From Nocardiopsis kunsanensis DSM 44524 (lineage in GTDB: Bacteria > Actinomycetota > Actinomycetes > Streptosporangiales > Streptosporangiaceae), in contig NZ_ANAY01000014.1 of the NCBI RefSeq assembly GCF_000340965.1, forward strand, positions 1 through 64,000: 64,000 nucleotides of DNA, given 5' to 3'. Positions 51,604 through 60,379 of this stretch are shown piece by piece. The notes under the pieces were generated by a model. The model was not told the DNA's origin. It ran no database searches and worked only from the letters and a program-made list of their open reading frames with translations. A program made the translations under genes and the position numbers. Each line of letters starts with the position of its first letter. The stretch's first letter is position 1.

Positions 51604-51930
51604 TTACACGAAGAGTTCGTCGACGGTACGGACCCTGATGACCCGGCGCATCCACATGCGCAAGGTCTCCAGATCCTCACAGGAACGGATACGGCTCTCC
51701 TGCTGCTCACTGGGAGCCAGACCCCGGTCGTCCAGCAACATCAGGACCTGGTCCGCCGCCCCGGCACGCCGCCCCTGCTCAAGGCCCTACTCAAGACCCT
51801 CTTCACGGCCGAGGCCGACGTACTTGCGGGCGAAGTCGCTCTGCCACTCGTAGGTGTCCACAGACATCAAACCCTCCAGCTCCTTCCGCGCCGCTTCCTG
51901 GAGGCCGACGAGTGCATGATCATCATGCCT
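51604..51930 (-). pseudogene. C-terminal remnant of an Rpn/PD-(D/E)XK-like protein
   Basis: Read on the minus strand, the fragment holds VDTYEWQSDFARKYVGLGRE, then a TAG stop, then in the same frame GLEQGRRAGAADQVLMLLDD, SCEDLETLRMWMRRVIRV and DELFV before a TAA. Streptomyces-type Rpn-like proteins end in just this way: an SEFAR/YxxxGxxxG stretch followed by a charged helix and a D-L-D-W-RR tail. The 5' part is missing and the TAG (probably from GAG or CAG) breaks the rest. It marks a degraded mobile or nuclease gene. Confidence 0.65.
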
Positions 51931-51949
51931 GATCGGCCGGCGCTTCCGC

Positions 51950-52285
51950 TCAGCTTTCGGTGCAGGTGAGCACGGTCTGCAACAGCCCGGGGAAGCGCGC
52001 GTCGATCTCGTCTGTGCGCAGCGAGACGAAGCAGCGTGTGCCCTCGGCACGGTTACGCAACAGTCCGGCCTCGCGCAGGATCCGCAGGTGGTGGCTGAGG
52101 GTGGATTGCGCGATGGGCAGGTCCAGGTCTCCCCACGCGCGTTCGTTCTCGGTAGTACCGGCGGCGCCTCCACACGCGGCGAGCATGCGCACGATACGCA
52201 GCCGGGTCGGCTCGGCCAGAGCGGAGAGCACCGTCACCAGTTCCACGTCGTCGACGTCGGGGTGACTGTGTGTCCTGGGGGCCAA
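51950..52285 (-). CDS. ArsR-family transcriptional regulator
   Basis: A 111-aa winged-helix repressor: TVLSALAEPTRLRIVRML, DLPIAQSTLSHHLRILREAG and LLRNRAEGTRCFVSLRTDEI are the family core. No clear metal-binding Cys motif (ELCVCDL) is present, so the signal may not be a metal. The start is a TTG at 52285, 6 bp after GGGAGGAGG, the only site with a ribosome-binding sequence. It is divergent from a luciferase-like monooxygenase gene, with a perfect palindrome between them. Confidence 0.83.
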   Translation of the reverse strand: MAPRTHSHPDVDDVELVTVLSALAEPTRLRIVRMLAACGGAAGTTENERAWGDLDLPIAQSTLSHHLRILREAGLLRNRAEGTRCFVSLRTDEIDARFPGLLQTVLTCTES

Positions 52286-52375
52286 CCCGGTCCTCCTCCC
52301 GATTGCGCCGACCGTGTGTTGGCGGGCGCCCGACGTGGCGTTTGTGCGTGCAGACACCCGAGTGTACCGTCGTAA

Positions 52376-52398
52376 TTCGATGTTCGTCGAACATCGAA
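52376..52398. promoter_or_regulatory. ArsR operator palindrome
   Basis: TTCGATGTTCG and CGAACATCGAA form a perfect 11-bp inverted repeat separated by one T, between the ArsR gene and the monooxygenase gene. Its size and symmetry suit a dimeric winged-helix repressor controlling both. Confidence 0.75.
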
Positions 52399-52424
52399 CA
52401 TAACCGTCCGGGAGGGTCCACCAC

Positions 52425-53438
52425 ATGCCGTCCGATGTCGCACTGTCCGTGCTCGAACACGCCTCAGTCTCCGAGGGTTCCACGCCCGGGAAGTCCCTGC
52501 GCTCTGCCAGGGAGCTGGCGCAGAACCTGGAACGCTGGGGATACAAGCGCTTCTGGTTCTCCGAGCACCACAACATGAGAGCGATCTCCACCGCTGCCAC
52601 TTCGGTCGCGCTCGGTTTCGTCGCCGAGGGCACCTCGACGATCCGCATCGGCTCGGGCGGGATCATGCTGCCCAACCACGCGCCGCTGGTGATCGCCGAG
52701 CAGTTCGGAACCCTGGAGTCCCTCTACCCCGGACGTGTGGACCTGGGCCTGGGCCGCGCCCCGGGCACCGACCCGCGCACGATGCGGGCGCTGCGCCGCG
52801 ACCAGACCGCTTCCTCCACCTTCCCCTCCGATGTGCAGGAGCTGCAGGCCTACTTCGAGCCCGCCGCCCAGGGCCAGTCGGTGACCGCGGTGCCGGGCGA
52901 GGGCCTGCGGGTGCCGTTGTGGATCCTGGGCTCCAGCCTGTTCGGCGCGCAGTTGGCCGCCCAGCTCGGGCTGCCGTACGCGTTCGCCTCCCACTTCGCC
53001 CCGCAGGCGCTGCACGAGGCGCTGCGGGTCTACAACGCCACGTTCCAGCCCTCCGACCAGCTCGAGAAGCCCTACTCCATGGCCGGTGTGAACGTGTTCG
53101 TCGCCGACACCGACGCCGAGGCCCGCAAGCTGTTCACCACGATGCAGACGGCGTTCCTGGGTACGCTCCGCGGCTCGCGCGGTCTGCTGGCTCCCCCGGT
53201 GGAACCCTCGAGCCTGGACACGAAGTGGCGCCCGGGCGAGAAGGAGCAGCTCGACTCGATGCTGCGCTACTCCTTCGTGGGCTCGAAGGAGACCGTGAAG
53301 CCGCAGATCGAGGACTTCGTCGCGCGCACGGGCGTGGACGAGCTCATGGTCTCGACGATGATCCACGACCCGCAGGCGCGGTTGAACTCCTACCAGGGGC
53401 TCGCGGAGATCTTCGGGCTGGAGGGCCCCAACGCCTGA
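52425..53438 (+). CDS. Luciferase-like (LLM) flavin-dependent monooxygenase
   Basis: A 337-aa bacterial luciferase-like oxidoreductase. [69 protein letters not shown] and [16 protein letters not shown] are the hallmark blocks. It uses reduced flavin (FMN or F420 type undetermined) with O2; the substrate is unknown. It is divergent from ArsR and probably repressed by it via the 23-bp palindrome that lies 26 bp upstream of the ATG. Confidence 0.88.
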   Translation: MPSDVALSVLEHASVSEGSTPGKSLRSARELAQNLERWGYKRFWFSEHHNMRAISTAATSVALGFVAEGTSTIRIGSGGIMLPNHAPLVIAEQFGTLESLYPGRVDLGLGRAPGTDPRTMRALRRDQTASSTFPSDVQELQAYFEPAAQGQSVTAVPGEGLRVPLWILGSSLFGAQLAAQLGLPYAFASHFAPQALHEALRVYNATFQPSDQLEKPYSMAGVNVFVADTDAEARKLFTTMQTAFLGTLRGSRGLLAPPVEPSSLDTKWRPGEKEQLDSMLRYSFVGSKETVKPQIEDFVARTGVDELMVSTMIHDPQARLNSYQGLAEIFGLEGPNA

Positions 53439-53529
53439 GGTCGCTGATGGGGGTGCAGGGTAGGGAACGTGGCCCTGCGCGGGGGGCGGGTCCGGTGGGT
53501 CGGTGGCCGGCTGGTGGACCAGTGACTGG

Positions 53530-54725
53530 TGGGGTGGTGCCCGGTGGACCGGTGGTAGGTGGGTGGTGTTCGTCGGAGCGTCGAGCGTAGCCCGGCCGGG
53601 GCTCCCCGCAACCCGCATCGGCGCCCCGCCACACCTGCTTCATCGCGCTGATGGTGGCGGCGTTGTGCGGGGTTCTCGCGGCGCCTCGGGGTGTGCGGTC
53701 CGCCCCTTCCCCGGGCTGTTGCGCTCTCGCCGCCGAACACCCCACGGCCGCTACCAACCATCCGCCCGAAGAAATGGGGGCCCAACCGCCAACCCCCAGG
53801 GGCGGGCCATTGCGGTCACCGCTTGCGGCGTGTGCACGGTGGCTCGCTCCTGCGGAGGCAACGGCCGGCCCCGGCCGCTCCCGGCGGCGCATGGAGGCCG
53901 GGGGCGGCAGGCGTGTGCGCAGCCACCCCAGGCCCCGCTTGCTCCCGGCAGAGCGTTGCAGCCGGATCCCACCAGCGTGGGCACCCCTGCTTCGGAGAAT
54001 CTCCCCCGCCGGTGGAGCTGGAGCACACCGGGGGAGCTGGAGCGGCCCCGTGCGGGCCCCGGAGACCGAAAACCACCGTTGACAGTGCCCGCGTGGGCAC
54101 CAACACCCGCCTACGGTGCCCACAAGAGCACTATCAACCGCCCGGACCGGCACCGCCTGGGCCTCGAATCTGACACCGGCAACAAGAACCACAGCCGAAG
54201 CCGGTTCCGGCAGCAATCCCCACGCGCCGAACCCCGCCCAGCCACACGCACACCCACCACCCCCGGGCCTCCACACCACAGACCAGGAACCCGGCCCCCG
54301 GGCACCGCGCACACACACCAGCCACCCCCGGCCTCAATGCCCCGCCGGGAGCAGGCGGGGCCAGACCCGAAGGGCCGTAGTTGCCCCCGCAAGGGCCCGT
54401 AGTTGCCTTCCGCAGGAGCGAACCACCCCCCACACGCCGCAAGCGGTGATCACAATGCCGCGCCCCAGGGGGTTGGTAGTTGGACCACCATTTCTTCTGC
54501 TGCCGGGGCGCCGGGGGTGGGAGGGGTTCGTCGATGAGGGTCGGGAAAGCCCGGCGCAAAGGGTCGCAGCGCACACCCCGAGGCGCCGTGAACAACCCCG
54601 CAGAACGCTGCCACCATCAGCGCAAAGAAGTAGGTGTGGGGGTGGCGCCGACGAGGGTTGCGCGAAGACCCGGCCGGGCTAGAATTCCCGACCCCGACGA
54701 ACCCCCACCCCCGGCACCACAAGAA
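53530..54725. repeat. About 1.2-kb imperfect inverted repeat
   Basis: The left half (from about 53530) and the reverse complement of the right half (to about 54725) carry the same sequence in the same order. Examples are TAGCCCGGCCGGG, GCGCTGATGGTGGC, GCGCCTCGGGGTGTGCG, GAAGAAATGG, TCACCGCTTGCGGCGTGTG, GCTCGCTCCTGCGGA and GAGGCCGGGGG. The arms differ by substitutions and small indels; the symmetry centre is near 54108. No coding frame is convincing. It may be two opposed copies of an old repeat, or one cruciform-prone element. Confidence 0.75.
54078..54138. repeat. Central hairpin of the large inverted repeat
   Basis: Two 24-nt arms (54078-54101 and 54115-54138) match at 20 of 24 positions, including perfect GTGGGCACC / GGTGCCCAC next to a 13-nt loop. 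It marks the axis of the larger repeat. Confidence 0.7.
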
Positions 54726-54975
54726 ACCCCACACCCCGATCCCAAGCACCACCGAGGCCCGGGGCCATCCCGGCACCACAAGACCCCTCCACACCCATCA
54801 ACGATTTGGGGCGGCGCTGGTCCACGCGGTACCGGCCCGGCCAGGGCCGCTCCGGCGGGGGACCGCAGCGCGGGGCCGCGCACCGCCCGGCGCAGGACGC
54901 GGCCGCCGCGCTCCGAGACTTGCGCGGCGGCCGCTCGATGTGGGCCCGTCCCGGGCCCGGCCTGGTCGGGTGGGG

Positions 54976-56325
54976 TCAGCAGGTACTCTCGGCGGGCTCA
55001 CCGGCCAGGCGCTCACCCAACCATTCCTGGGCGCCTGCGGTGTCGGCGAAGAAGCTGAGCATGTGCGGCCCGGAGGAGGTCTCCACCCACTCCAGGGTCG
55101 CGCCGGCCTCGCAGTAGCTGTCGCGCATCTCCTCGGCCTGGTCGATCGGGATCACGTCGTCCCCGGTGGAGTGGTACAGGTACAGCGGGGCTTCGGGCGG
55201 GGTCCCGCCGGGCTTGTTCTCCTCGAGCCGGGCCTGCCACTCGGGCGTGCCGAGGAGGTCGACGTCGATCACGTCGTCCATGCTCTTGCCGATACCCAGC
55301 GGCAGGGTGTCGATCATGCACCCGTCCGAGACCTGGTCGAACAGGAACTGGCCGCGGGCGTTCAGGTGCTCCTCCAGCGGCAGTTCCGGGTAGGCGGCGT
55401 CGTAACCGTAGGCGGCGAACGCCAGGAAGGTGAAGTACAGGCTTCCGTCGATGTTCTCGGCGACCCGGTCCAGGTCGGCGGGCACACCGCCGGCAGCGAC
55501 GCCTTCCAGGGTCAGGTCCGGTGCGTACTCGGGTTGCATCTGCCCGGCCCACACCGCTGCGCCTCCGCCCTGGGAGAAGCCGGTCACGCCCATGGGCGAC
55601 CCGGTTCCGAGGTCGGCCTCGTCCAGGCGGGTGGCGGCTCGCAGGGCGTCGAGGACGGCGGCGCCCTGGGAGTGGCCGACCATGTACGTGTGCTCGCCCG
55701 GGGTGCCGAGGCCCTCGTAGTCGGTGACGACGAGGGCCTTGCCGGAGTCGACGACCTGTTTCATCATGGCGGCCTCGTAGTCGAGCCCCTGCTCGAGCCC
55801 GACCGAGGGGGCGCAGTGCGAGCCGAGCCCGTGGGTGCCGATGGCGTAGGAGACCAGAGGGCGCTCGCCCTCGCCCTCCCACGGGTCGGTCGGGACCATG
55901 ACGGTTCCGGTGACGGCCATGGGCTCGCCCATGGCGTCGGTGGACAGGTACATCACGCGCCAGGTGTCGGCGGGGAAGGTGCCGATGCCCAGCGGGTCGG
56001 TCCTGGGTTCGTAGGGTTCGGCGCGGATGACGTCGCCCGGTTCGCCCTCGGGCAGTGGCTCGGGCGGTTCGTAGAAGTCGTTCTGGGCCTCGGGGCTGTG
56101 GGGGTCGGGCTGTTGGAGGTCGTCCAGAAGCTCGTAGGAGTTGTCGGCTCCGCCGAGGTCGAGGCTCTGCGGAGCCATGGCCTCGGGGTCTGCGGGGTCG
56201 GTTCCGGGGACGGTCTCGGCGGAGGCGGGACCGGCTGTGAGTGTGAGGGAAGCGAAGAGGGCGCCGGCGGCGGTGCTCGCGACCGCTGCCGTGCTCCAAC
56301 GCCCGGGGCGGGGGTGTGCTCTCAC
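54976..56325 (-). CDS. Secreted lipase/esterase (secretory lipase family)
   Basis: A 449-aa exported alpha/beta hydrolase of the secretory lipase (LIP) type. A Sec signal peptide ends near PASA, residue 36. The catalytic Ser is in YMVGHSQGAAVLDAL (a second GFSQGGGA is also serine-containing), Asp in YHSTGDDVIPIDQAEEM and His in SSGPHMLSFF. Paired cysteines (SHCAP, GCMID, SYCEAG) fit an extracellular protein. The GTG at 56325, with AGGAG upstream, is preferred over an upstream frame because it puts the signal at the N-terminus. Its 3' end abuts the inverted repeat. Confidence 0.85.
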   Translation of the reverse strand: MRAHPRPGRWSTAAVASTAAGALFASLTLTAGPASAETVPGTDPADPEAMAPQSLDLGGADNSYELLDDLQQPDPHSPEAQNDFYEPPEPLPEGEPGDVIRAEPYEPRTDPLGIGTFPADTWRVMYLSTDAMGEPMAVTGTVMVPTDPWEGEGERPLVSYAIGTHGLGSHCAPSVGLEQGLDYEAAMMKQVVDSGKALVVTDYEGLGTPGEHTYMVGHSQGAAVLDALRAATRLDEADLGTGSPMGVTGFSQGGGAAVWAGQMQPEYAPDLTLEGVAAGGVPADLDRVAENIDGSLYFTFLAFAAYGYDAAYPELPLEEHLNARGQFLFDQVSDGCMIDTLPLGIGKSMDDVIDVDLLGTPEWQARLEENKPGGTPPEAPLYLYHSTGDDVIPIDQAEEMRDSYCEAGATLEWVETSSGPHMLSFFADTAGAQEWLGERLAGEPAESTC

Positions 56326-56637
56326 GGGGTCTCCTGATCGTGTTCTGCGGCCCCTGCTGCGGGGACCTGCCACTCCACGAGCATGCGCGTGCGTGAACTG
56401 GTTCACTACTCACGAGTAACCGAAGTTCGCGTCCGTGCTCACTCAACTCCGTACAGTTCACACGCATCGGCGCTGATGGTCGGCACGGCACTCCGGCTCC
56501 TGCGAACCCTCGCCCCGCCGCGACCCGGGGGAGAATCCGGCACGGGCCGAGCGGCCTGATCGAACACGGTCGCGAACTGTCGGGTGCGTTCAGGGGTCCC
56601 CTCCGTAACTTCGGTGGTGAGCGAAGGAGGAGTCACC

Positions 56638-57510
56638 GTGCTGGAGAGATTGAACAAGGCACTGGAGCTGGTCGAGGTCCGGACCACCGAACCGGTGGAC
56701 GCCGCGGCGATGGCCAGGGTCGCGCTCACCTCCGGGCACCATTTGCGCCGCATGTTCGCCGCCTTGGCCGGGATGCCTCTGGCCGAGTACGTGCGTCGGC
56801 GCAGGCTGACCTTGGCCGGCTCCGAGGTCGTCGGTGGCAGCCGGACTCTGCTGGAGATCGCGGTGGAACACGGTTACAGCTCCACCGAGGCCTTCTCCCG
56901 GGCCTTCCGCGCCATGCACGGGATCTCTCCCGGACAGGCCCGGCGCACCGGGGCGGTGCTCTCCTTCCAACCGCGGATGGCCTTCCGCCTCACCGTCGAA
57001 GGGAGCGAGACGATGCAGTACCGGATCGTGGACAAGGGGGACTTTCGGATCGTGGGCCCCAGAGCACGGGTCCCGATCGTCCACCTGGGCCGCAACACCG
57101 CCATGGAGGACTTCGTCCGGGGCCTGGACAAGCAGCTCCGGAGGCGGATCGCCGAGCTGTCCGACCAGGAACCCGCCGGTGTGCTGGGGGTGACGATGCC
57201 TCTGGGCCCGGACCGGGAGGAGGGCAACGAGATCGACTACTACCAGGGCGCGGCCACCTCGGCCCCAGGGGCTCAGGGCATGGAAACCCTGGAGGTGTCC
57301 GCGGGCACCTGGGTGGTGTTCCCGACCTCGGGGCCGGTCAGTGAGCACCCCCGATCCCTGCAGCGCCTGTGGGCCGATGCCTATGGCCAGTGGTTCCCCG
57401 CCAACCCCGCCTACCGGACCGTTCCGGGGCCCGAACTGCTGAAGGTGGAGTACTCCCGGGACGGAACCACCGCCGAGGCCGAATTGTGGGTGCCGGTGGA
57501 ACACACCTGA
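56638..57510 (+). CDS. AraC-family regulator with GyrI-like effector domain
   Basis: A 290-aa regulator of the Rob/SoxS-GyrI type. The AraC DNA-binding domain comes first (LTSGHHLRRMFAALAGMPLA, EYVRRRRLTLAGSEVV, IAVEHGYSSTEAFSRAFRAMHG), followed by a GyrI-like ligand-binding domain (MQYRIVDKGDFRIVGPRARV, WADAYGQWFPANPAYRTV, EAELWVPVE). Such proteins respond to hydrophobic or toxic small molecules. The GTG at 56638 has AAGGAGG 7 bp upstream. It is divergent from the lipase gene but with 312 bp between, so regulation of the lipase is only a guess. Confidence 0.87.
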   Translation: MLERLNKALELVEVRTTEPVDAAAMARVALTSGHHLRRMFAALAGMPLAEYVRRRRLTLAGSEVVGGSRTLLEIAVEHGYSSTEAFSRAFRAMHGISPGQARRTGAVLSFQPRMAFRLTVEGSETMQYRIVDKGDFRIVGPRARVPIVHLGRNTAMEDFVRGLDKQLRRRIAELSDQEPAGVLGVTMPLGPDREEGNEIDYYQGAATSAPGAQGMETLEVSAGTWVVFPTSGPVSEHPRSLQRLWADAYGQWFPANPAYRTVPGPELLKVEYSRDGTTAEAELWVPVEHT

Positions 57511-57518
57511 CCCGTTCT

Positions 57519-57546
57519 CGCCGGAGCCCGCACCCGGGCCCCGGCG
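57519..57546 (+). terminator. Terminator after the AraC gene
   Basis: A 12-bp stem, CGCCGGAGCCCG / CGGGCCCCGGCG, with one mismatch and loop CACC, 8 bp after the stop codon. Confidence 0.65.
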
Positions 57547-58532
57547 GGACCTCGTTCCGCTCGCGGTGGATCGGCCCCGCACGAAGGGCCCCGCGCAGGG
57601 GAGAGCTGCGAGGACCCTGACGGCATGTACGGGATTCTCGGATGCGGTCCGGCCAGAAACATTCGGAGAATGCTCCGTATCCCGGCTCGCACGTCGAAGC
57701 GGGTTTTACCTCGGACGGAACGAGGATCCCTGGGGTTTTTCCTGTTCAGGGATGGCTTCCTCAAGAACGGTCCGCCGACCGTGGTTCCTCCGGCCGCAAC
57801 CTGAGCGCCCCGCACGAGCAGACGTGGGGCCCGATCGAACGTCGGCCACGGATTTCGGACCCGAACACGCACCGGTTCCCCACACCTCTGGTCTCAGCTT
57901 CTTATGCCCCTCAAGAGGAGCCCGCAAGGACGCACCACCAGGCCCGGACACCGGCACGGGTCCGCGTGAGGACACCCCGGGAACCCTCCGCTGCCGGCCC
58001 GTGCTCAGGAGAGCCCGACGGAGGAAGCGGCGGACCCGAGCAGCGCTCTCACGAGCACATTCGCCCTCCCCGCAAGACACAGAACAAAGAGCGGCACAAG
58101 AACACTCGGAACCCGAACCACCGCGCTCCTCCGATGATTGTCCCCAGGTTCGGGGGAGCATGGCGCGGTGATGGGATGCATGCGAAGATGGCTCTGTTCC
58201 AACTGAATTGATTGATGTTCTCCCCCGAACGGAGACAACACCCCGCCCCACCCGGTGCCGGTGACCGTCGAGGTCCGACGGAATGCAGCTGATCATGGGG
58301 CGCCCGATGACCAGGGGGCTCGTGTGCATCCGCAGGAGCTGGTGCGAGGCACAGGAGGCCCCCCGGATGCGCCCCCGAACCAGGTGGTCCAAGTAGACCG
58401 GCACCCGGACCGGGATGGCCGCATTCGGCCACGTGTGAAGCGATATTCGGGGAAGAACACGTGGTGGTGCCGGACGACAGACCCCTCGGCTGCCACACAC
58501 AGAAAACTGTCCCCTGGAGGAGCCGTTCCCCT
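57547..58532. other. Intergenic region, no gene recognised
   Basis: About 1 kb before the Flp pilin gene. Open frames exist, for example at 57642-58211, but none shows a domain, plausible start or codon bias like its neighbours. The Flp promoter should lie in the last part. Confidence 0.45.
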
Positions 58533-58775
58533 ATGAGTAAGTTTCGAGAGCTCTGGCTCAGATCCCGAACGTGCCTGGTGCCCCCACACCGGAAGAGCGA
58601 CCAGGGGGCCAGCATCATCGAGTACGCCGCAGTCATCATCCTGGTAGCAGCAGTGGCCGCGGCGGTTTTCGCGATTGGCCTCCCAGAGGAAATAAGAGGT
58701 GCGATCGACGGAGCAGTATCAGAAATATTGCGCGGCGGAGGAGACAGTGAAACACCGCCAGACAGCCCCTCATGA
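58533..58775 (+). CDS. flp: Flp-type type IVb pilin
   Basis: An 80-aa prepilin. KSDQGASIIEYAAVIILVAA carries the Flp class signature: processing after Gly25, Glu at +5 and Tyr at +6, then a hydrophobic helix. The tail is short and polar (GGGDSETPPDSPS). It would form the fibre of the Tad machine encoded 13 kb upstream. The ATG at 58533 follows GGAGGAG by 9 bp. It heads a four-gene group of envelope proteins. Confidence 0.82.
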   Translation: MSKFRELWLRSRTCLVPPHRKSDQGASIIEYAAVIILVAAVAAAVFAIGLPEEIRGAIDGAVSEILRGGGDSETPPDSPS

Positions 58776-58792
58776 TTCACATGTGATGCACT

Positions 58793-59818
58793 ATGAGCAC
58801 CAACCGCCAAAAAAATAGCACCCTTAACGTACTAGCCATATTCCCTCTCATCGCCTCCCTCTCAGGCTGCGTTGTTGCCCCTAGCGAAACATCTAACGAC
58901 GCCACATCCGACACTCAAGAGGGAAACCAAGAACAAGAAAAACCCGACAGCGAGAGCGAGAGCGAAATAATCGAAACCGCCCCGACAACTGCCACTAAAC
59001 TCGGCAGCAACCTAGAAATAAGCGTTCATCCACTTGAGCTAATTAACGGTGACTTTCTTCGACTCAACCTGACACTCACAAACAATTCAGGAAGTCATTA
59101 TATACTTCAAGATGCATTAAGCGACGGAGACGATCCATACTCAGCGAGCAATGCATCTCTTATTGACGCATCATCGCAAACTAGACACCTAAGCTACGAC
59201 CAAGAAAATGGATCTTGCTTCTGTTCCACCGCGGACAACGGAATCGACAGCGGGGAAACTGTCAACCTTTGGGTTATTTTCCCAGCCCCTCCTGACGATG
59301 TCGAATATATGACTGTGACCACTCCAATCACACCACCCTTTCTAGACGTGCCGATCCTTGAGTCATCAGAATCGATTGAAAATGATAGTATTTCTGAACC
59401 TGAAATTACCCCACTCACCATGATTTCCGATGACATTGAACACGAAACTGGACGCCAGGAAAGCGAAGGCGACGTAAGCATCCTGCTTTCTTCAGACGTA
59501 CTGTTTGACACAGGAAGCTCAGATCTCACGAATGACTCTCAGGAAATCATCGCCCAGGTAGCTTCAGAGATTGACCAATCCGAATCAAGCACCGTCCAGG
59601 TCGATGGCCATGCAGACAACACTGGTTCAGACGCTGTGAACACTCCGCTCTCTAAAGAGCGAGCCGAAGCTGTGGAAGAAGCCATCTCAGATCGAATTTC
59701 CCGAGATGGTGTATCTTTCGAAACTGAAGGACATGGCTCAGCAGACCCGATCGCCAACAACGAAACCGAAGAAGGCAAGAAAAGAAATAGGCGAGTCACT
59801 GTGACTTTTGAGAAATAG
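58793..59818 (+). CDS. AT-rich OmpA-domain lipoprotein
   Basis: A 341-aa exported lipoprotein: signal peptide with lipobox LSGC (Cys26), an acidic Glu/Ser-rich linker, a domain of about 120 aa with CFC (residues 70-200), then a C-terminal OmpA-like domain (VQVDGHADNTGSD, TPLSKERAEAVEEAI, EEGKKRNRRVTVTFE). The Asp/Arg sites for peptidoglycan diaminopimelate appear to be kept. It would tether to the cell wall. By hand count, 59041-59100 is 38% GC against 78% at 60421-60480, so this gene and the next look recently acquired or differently selected. It follows the Flp gene by 17 bp. Confidence 0.82.
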   Translation: MSTNRQKNSTLNVLAIFPLIASLSGCVVAPSETSNDATSDTQEGNQEQEKPDSESESEIIETAPTTATKLGSNLEISVHPLELINGDFLRLNLTLTNNSGSHYILQDALSDGDDPYSASNASLIDASSQTRHLSYDQENGSCFCSTADNGIDSGETVNLWVIFPAPPDDVEYMTVTTPITPPFLDVPILESSESIENDSISEPEITPLTMISDDIEHETGRQESEGDVSILLSSDVLFDTGSSDLTNDSQEIIAQVASEIDQSESSTVQVDGHADNTGSDAVNTPLSKERAEAVEEAISDRISRDGVSFETEGHGSADPIANNETEEGKKRNRRVTVTFEK

Positions 59819-59826
59819 ATTGACCG

Positions 59827-60345
59827 ATGAAAAACAAAAGAGCCGCCACGGCAATAACTTGCGCACTGGCGATGCTACCCCTTGCGCTGACAGCCAATGC
59901 GAGTGCAAGCCCTCAATATAAAGAACTCGAATCACTAGGAATAGGCGAAGGTATTTCCGAAGAGGCTGATGGCCTCAAGGTCGAAGCCAATTCTGCGGAG
60001 AGAAACGGAAATGGAAACCTAGTCTCCGTAACTTGGAGCGTACAGAACTTCACAGATGACTACGTGACTTTAACATGGCTCCACGACAGATCATACACAT
60101 ATTCTGGCTCCTACTTCTCTGCAGTGACTGCTACGGACGAAGATTCCGGAACACTTCATCATCCAGTCATGGATGGGAACAATGAGTGCCTGTGCTCAGG
60201 AAATACATCAAGGTACTTCAATCGAGATGTCCATCCAGATGGTCAACTAACGTACTGGTCTCTCTTCTCGACACCTAGTGATGTTGAGACCTTGACCCTG
60301 GAGGTCCCCGGGTTCGAGCCCATCGAGGACATCCCCATCGACTGA
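59827..60345 (+). CDS. Secreted paralogue of the lipoprotein's N-terminal domain
   Basis: A 172-aa exported protein: signal peptide ending near NASA, residue 27, followed by a single domain that matches the middle domain of the preceding lipoprotein. Shared features are a CxC pair (NNECLCSGNTS versus NGSCFCSTADN), a TPSDVETLTLEVPGFEPI-type ending (PPDDVEYMTVTTPI there) and a long N-terminal strand. Only the OmpA module is missing. It begins 8 bp after the lipoprotein stop and has the same low GC, so the two were probably gained together. The function is unknown. Confidence 0.72.
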   Translation: MKNKRAATAITCALAMLPLALTANASASPQYKELESLGIGEGISEEADGLKVEANSAERNGNGNLVSVTWSVQNFTDDYVTLTWLHDRSYTYSGSYFSAVTATDEDSGTLHHPVMDGNNECLCSGNTSRYFNRDVHPDGQLTYWSLFSTPSDVETLTLEVPGFEPIEDIPID

Positions 60346-60379
60346 CCCCACCCTCCCCATCGCCACCTTGGAGACGGAG

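Noticed and set aside
51589-51969. Plus-strand frame over the Rpn-like fragment
   Set aside because: Antisense to the fragment, which reads into a family-like C-terminus on the minus strand.
53503-54402. Open frames within the large inverted repeat
   Set aside because: Frames occur on both strands and follow the repeat symmetry; no start context or domain. The region is better described as a repeat.
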